A model generated the notes under the pieces. The model was not told the DNA's origin. It worked only from the letters and a program-made list of their open reading frames with translations, and did no database searches. Source: Climacteris rufus (Eukaryota > Chordata > Aves > Passeriformes > Climacteridae). Taken from it: a stretch of 64,000 nucleotides of DNA. Positions within the stretch are counted from its first letter, which is position 1. Each line of letters starts with the position of its first letter. The position numbers and the translations under genes were made by a program. Of the stretch, positions 51,001 through 60,000 are shown one piece after another. The DNA lies in assembly GCA_013398175.1 (NCBI GenBank), contig VZRZ01001307.1, forward strand, positions 186,001-250,000, read 5' to 3'.

Positions 51001-54000
51001 CTCCTGGCTCATGCTTTGAAGGAGAACTGGGTCTGGGTGTTGTCCAGATCCTAAATTTCATTGGAATCCTCTGAAAATGCCAGTTAAATCAACTGCCAGA
51101 GGAGATGCAGTGGCAGCTGGGTGCTCAACTGCACTGTCCAGACCCAGACAGCTCCCACAGGGGCAGAACTGAAAGTGTTGAGGGTTAGGGGACTTCAGTG
51201 CTGAAAATCAAAGTTGTTCTGGACCCAAGTTTCAGCTGAGTGCAGGTTTTGGGATTCCAGTGTTGTACTGAGGTGGTGAATTCTTCCTAGACCCACTCTG
51301 AGGCTTAGCATTGCAGAAATTAAGGTCTAGAGCCCAGAAGTTTCTACACTTCTGTAAATGTTTTGGTCAAAGGAATTGTTCTGAACCCCTCCATGAAATC
51401 CTCACTCTCTCATCTCTCTTTCACTCGTCATTGTACCTTGTGTGATGTCCCAAAGAAGTCCCAGGCGGGTACAGGAGTTTGTGTGTCGTTCCCTCTCCAT
51501 TTGCCTTCCATCAGGTTCTAATTTAAAGTTGTCATTGAAAAACATCTTTGAGGATCTTAAAATAAAAAGGGAAGCTGAACAAAAGAAGCCCAGGTATGAC
51601 TCAACTGCTAATGATTCCCTGGCTCCTGGCTGGAGCGAGGTGTCTGAACAGGCGGCAGGGCTGTCACTCCATCATCGCCTCTCCCTCCCGCTATTAGCGG
51701 GTAACCATGGTGATGGTTAATTGGCTGTCTTAGTCATGCAGCTCATGTCGATGTGGGTCCTTACAGAGAGAAACTCGGTTAATTGCTTTGCTTGAAGATG
51801 GCAAACAGGACTAAGTTTAGGGCAGTGAAAAGAGAGAGATTCCTCCCTCACTGAAGTGGTGCTATCAGGGAGGTGAGGTGGCTGAAAGGAACCTCCCTTG
51901 GGAAGGTGGGGAACGGGTGATTTGGCTGTAATGGACTCACTCCATCGGAGTGGAAGGTGGGGAGTGAGGTGACCTGGCTGTAGTGAACTCACTCCCTTTG
52001 GAAAGTGGGGAATGAGAAGAACAAAGCTGCAATCAGGCAAATAGAAAAGACCAGCCAATATTAATGAGTGAGGATATCAGGGGAGTGCTCCCAGCTTCTG
52101 CCTTGTGGGTTTGGTTTTAAATTAAACATCTGATGTCCCAAAATCTTTGAAAGCAATATCAAGTGAACAGTTTGCAGTTGAGCTAAGGCCAAGTTTTATG
52201 GGAAAGGGAGCTCCTTTTCTGGGCCTGCTCAAGGAAGAGAGCAGGCACAGGAGGCTGGGGCTGTCATGAAGAGCAGTGTGTGAGGAGGGGTGAAGGGTCA
52301 TGGGGGAAATGAGGGACCTGTGCTGTGGCAGACTCCTGGGACTGCTGTGGGTGTTGGTTGTGCTGTGGGTGTCTCCACAGCCCTGCATTTCCTCTCCATT
52401 TTCTCTCTGACCTCCTGTGACGTTGGGAAGTTGAAGAGCTGCTTTAGCCTTTGGTGGAGTTTTGGCTGTGGTATGTGCTGAAAAGTGTTCCACAGGTGAT
52501 GTAGGGCCAAGGTGACACACAGGCAGCTTTGGAGGCTTTTCCTTCTCCCTTCACCCATGTCCATCAGCATCTTATGAAGCAAATTCTTGCAGCTCCTTTC
52601 AGTTTGACTGCCTAGTCTCTTCAGCTCTGTTCTGCTTTGTCAGAGTTGGATTGTGATGGGAGACACACCGATTTACTCCAGTGTAAAAGCTTTATATGGT
52701 CAGTAAAAACCCAAACCAGAGCAGTGATAAGCCCCAGTCATCATGGGGCAACTGCAGGGAGGGCAGCACTGTTGTCTGGGGTTTTTCATAACTGAAACCA
52801 GCACTGAGCACTGCCTTGGTTCCCAGGTGAAGAGTGTGCAGGATGCAATACGGGACAAGAAGAAATCCTTCAATTTTCTTGGAGAAGACATTAACTTAGT
52901 CCCCTCAGTTGGTATTTTCATCACCATGAACCCTGGTTATGCAGGACGAACCGAGCTACCTGAGAATTTAAAAGCTCTCTTCAGGTGAGTTGAGGTTAAA
53001 TTTTGTGACCTGTGGTATAGGACTGGCAGAAATTGACATTTGGACATCCAGGTTTGGCTTCATTTTCTTGGGACATTCACTTGCATTGGGGATTCACAGA
53101 TTGCTTCAGCCTTGTGCCCCAAGCCTGGATCAGGGAATGCACAGGGAGGGCAGAGGAGCTCAGTCCCTGGCCATGGGAAAAGGCAGAGTGGGCAGATTCT
53201 GAAAGTCTCCAGTGGCTCACAGGAGAAGACCTGGAAAATAAAGCTACAAATCCACTGTCCTTGAGATCTGTAGTCAATACTTGCTCTGCAATCCTTTCTT
53301 GCCTGTCTCCCTAGGCCCTGTGCGATGGTTGTGCCAGACTTTGAGCTGATCTGTGAGATTATGTTGGTGGCCGAGGGGTTCCTCGAGGCCCGGGCCTTAG
53401 CCAGGAAGTTCATCACGCTGTACCAGCTCTGCAAAGAACTCTTGTCCAAGCAGGTGAGCTCACTGCTGTGCCTGTGCTGTACAGTGAAGCCTGTGGATCC
53501 CCAAAATCAGGACTGACATTCTGCCATGCACCTCCATGGCTGAAGCTTCACAGCTTTTATTTACTGACTGCCTTTGTGGCAGCTGCTGGGAAGGAAAGGT
53601 TTGTGATCATCAAAGCAATGATATTTTCAAACTGCTTTCCTGGAGGATCTGCAGGGACAAAAGCACTTGACCAGCTGCATTAGTGAGAGAGATTTTTCAA
53701 AGGTCTCAAATGCTACCATAGTTGGGGCGATATTCAATGAGCCTTTGCTTTCCAGTCTCTTAGTTCCTACTGATTCTCCTGCCTGCAGGGGGTTTATGAT
53801 GACTGTCCCTCTCTTTGTCCAGCCTAATACTTCTCTGTCATGTCAGGTATTGACCACGTAGGGTCTCTTTCAATGCAAAACTCCAGCTAATCAGATTTTA
53901 ACTTATCATCTGCATAGATCAAAGCTGGGTCCAGTGGTGAGTTCATTCAGGACTCCAGAGGGAAAACCTGATCTTGGCTGTGCCAGCATGAGCTTGGGTG

Positions 54001-57000
54001 GGTTTCTGCCTTGTCACAGAAACTTTGTGCTGTGCACCTGGAGGCCTTGGTGAGAGCTGTGGCCTCCCACATGAAGCAGTCAAGCTGTTGGACTGTGCAG
54101 GGTCTTAATGGAGCAGAAATACAAGGAGTTGCTTGTTGGCATGAGAGTTCCTCTCGTGCCTCTTTGGGATTCCTTTTCGGCAGTGTTCTTCCTGCCCCTG
54201 CTTGGTGGCCTGTCCCCGGGACCAAGTGTGCTTGGTAACCTGGTGATGGGCAGGATGGAGAAACTTGGGTATCTTGAGGCCCCAGAATGGACTAACAAGC
54301 CTTTCCCCTCAGTAGCTCCTGCAGATCCAGGGCTGTGGCTGGCTGTGCTTAACCTGCACAAAGGCCAAGAAATTGCTTTATGATTTAGGGAAAAATATTG
54401 CTTAGATCTCCAAAGTGCAAGTCCTACTGCTGACTTAGTGCCAACTCTGAGCCATGTGCTGTAATGAGCAGCTGAATTATTTGTCTCTTTGATACTGTCC
54501 CTGATGGGAAGCTCAACTGCTGGCGTGGCTATCAGAGAGCTCACACTGGTGGAGGACTCTGGCCACAACACAGGTATCGGATTTGGACACATTTCCATTG
54601 CTGACTGGGCTGGCAGCTGGGACTGCTGGTTCCTACCCCTGCGTGCTGGTGCTGTCTAGGCATAAACTCATCCCTCTTTTCATTTCCTTCTCTCCCGCCA
54701 TGGAGGATCACTATGACTGGGGGTTGCGGGCCATCAAGTCAGTGCTGGTTGTCGCCGGCTCCCTCAAACGTGCGGACCCAGAGCGCCCCGAAGACCAGGT
54801 CCTGATGCGTTCCCTCCGTGACTTCAACATCCCCAAGATCGTGACAGATGACCTGCCAGTGTTTATGGGGCTGACTGGGGATCTGTTCCCTGCGCTGGAC
54901 GTGCCTCGGAAGCGTGACCTGGATTTCGAGGCGGTGGTGAAGGAGGCTGTGCTGGAGCTCCAGCTGCAGCCTGAGGACAACTTTGTGCTCAAAGTAAGAC
55001 CAAGGGATATTCTGCTCTACCTGCACCATCATCAGCCCATCTGGGTTTTCTCTGTCATCTTTACTTCAAGGAGAGCTCTGCACAATCACAGAATCATGGA
55101 ATGGTGTGTGTTGGAAGGGACCTTAAAGCCCATCTCGTTTTACCCCTCTGCCTTGGGCAGGGACACTTCCCACTATCCCAGGTTTCTCCAAGACCCATCC
55201 AACTTGGCCTTGGATACTTCAGGGATGAGGCAGCCACAACAGTCCCCTTGCAGACAGACCCTGGAGGACAGAATCAGCCTGATGCAGCTGCAGCTGCTCC
55301 TAAAGGCAGCGCTACCTCTTCCCTGAACTCGCAAGGAGACTGACTCTTGTAGGCTTGTTCATGTGGCCCCTGGACAGCACAGCCTCCTTGGCTGGTGTCT
55401 GTCAGAGGTGAACAGTGCTGGAGGAGGTTTGTCTGCCTGTTCAGGATTTCACCCATCATGGTTAGAGTGGTCAGATCAAACCTGATGTCAAATCCCTTGT
55501 TTCTCTGGGTCAGTTTTCTATAGAAGAGGCCTAATTAGAGCTAATTTCATAGAATCACTGGAAGGTTTAGGTTGGAAGGGACCTTAAAGGACATCTCATT
55601 CCTGCCATGGGCAGGGACTCCTTCCACTAGACCACATTTTGCACACTTGAACTTCAGTTTGGCATCCCTGTCTAAGCTCTGGGTGTGTGTTTCCCCAGGT
55701 GGTGCAGCTGGAGGAGCTGCTGAGTGTCCGGCACTCCGTGTTCGTGGTGGGTACTGCGGGCACGGGCAAGTCCCAGGTGCTGAGGTCCCTGCACAGGGCC
55801 TACCAGATACTGAAGCGCCGTCCTGTCTGGACAGACCTCAACCCCAAGGCAGTCACCAATGATGAGCTTTTTGGCATCATTAACCCAGCAACAAGAGAAT
55901 GGAAAGATGGTAAATACCTTTTCATGCCTCAGTTTGGAGATAAAAAGCATATTTATAATGAACCTCCTGAGTGGCAGAAGGATGATTGTTCTCTGTGTGC
56001 AAGTCTGACATCCCAGCTGCCTTCATGCTGCTCCCAGCTGTGTGAGGGTTTGCTGTTGAAAGGACATGTAGGGTGTTTCAGCTTTTTGGTCATCAAATGG
56101 GAATTTATCCTTTTGCCATAAGGATAATTATCATGTCCATTAAAACCAACACTTCCCAGCTCCTAACTGGGGCAGGTTGTTTTTTGGGGCTGGCCTGGTG
56201 ATGGAAGAGAGTTTCCTCCTCCCCAGTGCTGTGCACTGGGTCCTCCAAAATGTGCCTTTGCCAGTTTTCAATAGCTGGACACTCACAGCAGCCTCTGAGA
56301 GGTGTTTTCCACTAAACATCACTGCTTGATCTCTAGCACATGGCATTTGCCAGGCTGTTGATCCTGATTGCTCCTGGGGAGGATAAGATGAGCATTTAAA
56401 ACCTGCTGAAAGATTACAGAGATGTGGAGGGAAGACGCTGGGTTGTGACTAATCCAGAGAGGCAGCTTTGATTTCCATGTGCAGCGGTTCTGGGAGCTGT
56501 GGGGGAGGTGAGGGAGGACGGCTCCATAAATCATCCTCGGCCAGAGGTCTGCCAGGAGATGAGCTGCCTCCACCTCCCCTGGCCCCACCATGGCCCCTCC
56601 TGCCCCCTGCTTTGCTCCAGTGCCAGGGTTAATTTCTTTTTAATTGTAATTGGGGACCCTAAATCAAAGTGACAGAGGGAAGTGTGGGACGCAGCCAGAA
56701 CCCTTCAGAGAAAACTGTGGATTGGGGACTGCGGATCAGAGACTGTGGGTGGCACTGGACAGCAGGAGGGACATTGGCAGGTGACTGTCCAGTGTTCTCA
56801 ATCTTATGATGTTTCAACAGAACTTACAGAACTCTTCTGTGAGGGCTCAAGGCATATATTTTCTGCATTAACCCTTCCTGAAAGTGTTGTTTCTTGATGT
56901 CTGAGCAGCCAGGCCATTTTCACCACAGCCTGACAAGAGAGGATGTGCTCCCTTATAGATCAGCCCTCCTTTTCCTCTTCCTGAGTTCATCCTGTCACTT

Positions 57001-60000
57001 GTTTCATTGCCAGCAGAGGGAAAGTTTGTACATGTTAGGTGGAAAAGGTCCCACCAGGGAATCCTAAAAGTGCTTTTTGTAGAACCAAGCTCTTGTTTTA
57101 AATCCCAAGACCTCTCTGTGGTGTGGATGCACAAGGCTGGGAGAGGGGCACTTCCCTCCGCACTGCTGTCGTGGTGTGTGTGAGGGAGGCACTGATGCTC
57201 TCAGACAGGAGCTGCTGCTCTCACTGATGGTGTTGGGGTGATTGCCAAGGTGTGTGCCCAGCATGAGGATGGAGTCCAGGCAGAGCCGGGCAGAGGTTAT
57301 TTTTGACCTGATCTCGGTACCTGTGTGAGCTGAGCTGTTCTGCATTTGTTGTGCACTAGCTTTGTCGTCGGTCATACAATGCCAACGGCCGTTCCTGACC
57401 TGGATCACAAGGGAATAGCTTGTCCTGGAGAAAAAAAAAGTGTGCTTGTCACAATTCACCAGAAGAGAGGCTGTTTTTAATGTTTGCCTGATGTTCCTTC
57501 ATGCAGACCAGCCCTTCCCTAGGTATTTCCTTGTGTGGAGGAGAGTAATGGTTTTGTGGAACTCTCATTTGCCCTGCAGTACTTCTGCTCTGTTCCCAGC
57601 TTCTTGCTCTTCTTAACATTCATTATTTACTCCCCTTGAGACTCTGTATCCTCTCTGTCTCCTTGATTTTACTGACATTTTGTTCTGTCACTCAATGTCA
57701 GTCTGGGCTTGTTCTCCCCTCAATCTCACTAAAGCCATGACCCAGCGTTTAAAGCATCTTGATTTTCCTGATATACTCCAAGCCATGAAAAAAAAAAAAA
57801 AAGAATTTCCAAGGCATATTCAGATGGTATTCTCTGCATTGTGTAGTTTGTATCTTTTTTTTTCTCTGAGTATCTGCTCTTCATTTTTCTTATCCCTTAT
57901 ATTTTGCAGTGGGAATGAAGGTTGTGCAGGTCCACAGTCATTCTCAGTGATAATAACTCTGATAATGTTTTTTTTCTTCAAAGCAGATATCATGATATAG
58001 TATTATTTATGTACAGATGCAACGAGTTATGAACACTTAAGAGGAAAGCATAATTTTTAGTACGTTGCTAGAAAAAACTGTTAGAGCAGGTGACAACTTC
58101 AATGTTCATCAACATCTTCCTGTCACCCTGGCAGGACTGTTCTCATCAATCATGCGAGAGCTGGCCAACATCACACATGATGGTCCCAAGTGGATGGTAC
58201 TAGATGGAGATATTGATCCGATGTGGATTGAATCTCTTAATACTGTGATGGATGATAATAAGGTAATGGGTGTAAGGTAAAGAAACAGGTATTCCTTGTC
58301 GGATGTGATTCAGCCTGGGAGAAATGCAGATGCTGAAATAACACCTCCTGGAATAATGCAGTTGTGTTTCTTCAGATACACCAAACAATACTGCATAAAG
58401 GAAATAGTGCATGAGGGAAATCGCTCAGAGCTTGTTTTCATTGGAATTTCCCTTTTCTGGAGAGTCGTGCTCATGAGTAATCACAAATGTCCTGATCATA
58501 ACTTCAGGTCCTTTAAAAATAGAGATGGGACATAATTCTAAGCCTTTTCCCCACCCTGAGGGAGTTATGGAAGAGGGAAGGATCATTCTAGTCCCTGTTA
58601 GGAATCATGTCATGGAATCACAGAATTATTTGAGTTGGAAGGGGACTTAAAGCCCATTCAGTGCCACCCCTGCCATGGGCAGGGACACCTTCTGTCCAAG
58701 CCGGGGAGTGCCCAAGGGCTAACCGGGGTTGCCACCTTCCTAGAGAAAGCTTCCCGCAAGGGAAGAGCCTTTCCAGGGGCCTTTGCAACTTCTCCAGAAC
58801 AGCAGATGGTCTCAAAAAGTGTAGCTGCTTTGGCTAGAAGTGGTTTCAGCTCGTAATGATTTAGCTCTTCATGAGATCAGCTCAAAGAGACCACCTGGGC
58901 AAGCCCGGGGATGGAGAGAGACGAGGGAGCCTTGTGTGGTGAATTCCACAGGTAAGCTTTATTCAGCCATCCCTGTGAAGGGAACCAGAGGCCAGGCTTT
59001 TCCCTCCAAATCAGGGGTGCTCACAGGGGGTTTATATGGGGAAGGCAGGGTGGGATGGACATCAGTTTAGCCAACAGGATACAGACTATCACCATAAAAA
59101 GAGCAAGGCATGTTGGGCTGGTCACCGTGAGCTATAGGAGGGTTCTTATCTCTGGGGATTTGGCCTTCAGGCATCTTTCCTCCAAGGGAGAGCAGAGAGC
59201 TCCAGCGCCAGTGGCTGGCAGCCCTCCACAACCGTCCACTGTCCCAGGTTGCTCCAAGCCCCGTCCAACCTGGCCTTGGACATTTCCAGGGATGGGGCAG
59301 CCACAGCTTCTCTGGGCACCCTGTGCCAGGGGCTCCCCACCCTCAAAGGGAACAATTTCTTCCCAATATCCCATCTGACCCTGCCCTCTGGCAGTGGGAA
59401 GCCATTCCCTGTGTCCTGGCACTCCAGTCCCTTGTCTCAAGTCCGTCTCCAGCTCTCTTGGAGCCCCTTCAGGTACTGAAAGGCCACAGTGAGGTCACCT
59501 CTGAGCCTTCTTCAGGCCGAACAACCCAAATTTTCTCAGCCTCTTCTCCATAGCAGAGCTGCTTCATCCCTCTAATCCATTTGGTGCCTCCTCTGGACTC
59601 GCTCCAGCAGCTTCCTGTCCTCCCTGTGCTGGGACCTCAGGGCTGGAGGCAGCTCTGCAGGTGGGGTCTCACCTGAGTGGGGCAGAGGGGCAGAATCTCC
59701 CCTTGACATGCTGGACACACTACTGGGGATGCAGCCCTTTGCCAAAGAGCTGCTGTGTGTCGAGGAGCTGGGCTGAGCAGCCAAATTTAGCAATGCCAAG
59801 TGCTGAATGCTCATCATTCCTGTTCCTGGGAGAGCTTCAGGCTGTCTGTCTGTCTGTCTGTCTGTCTGTGTGCCAAACACAGGTGCTGACCCTGGCCAGC
59901 AATGAGAGGATCCCTCTGAACCCCACGATGCGGCTGCTGTTTGAGATCAGCCACCTGCGCACAGCCACTCCAGCCACCGTGTCCCGAGCAGGTCAGTCCT

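Noticed and set aside
58693..59230. Retroviral coding genes in the LTR insertion
   Set aside because: The 538 bp hold only LTR-type signals; no gag, pol or env frame is present.
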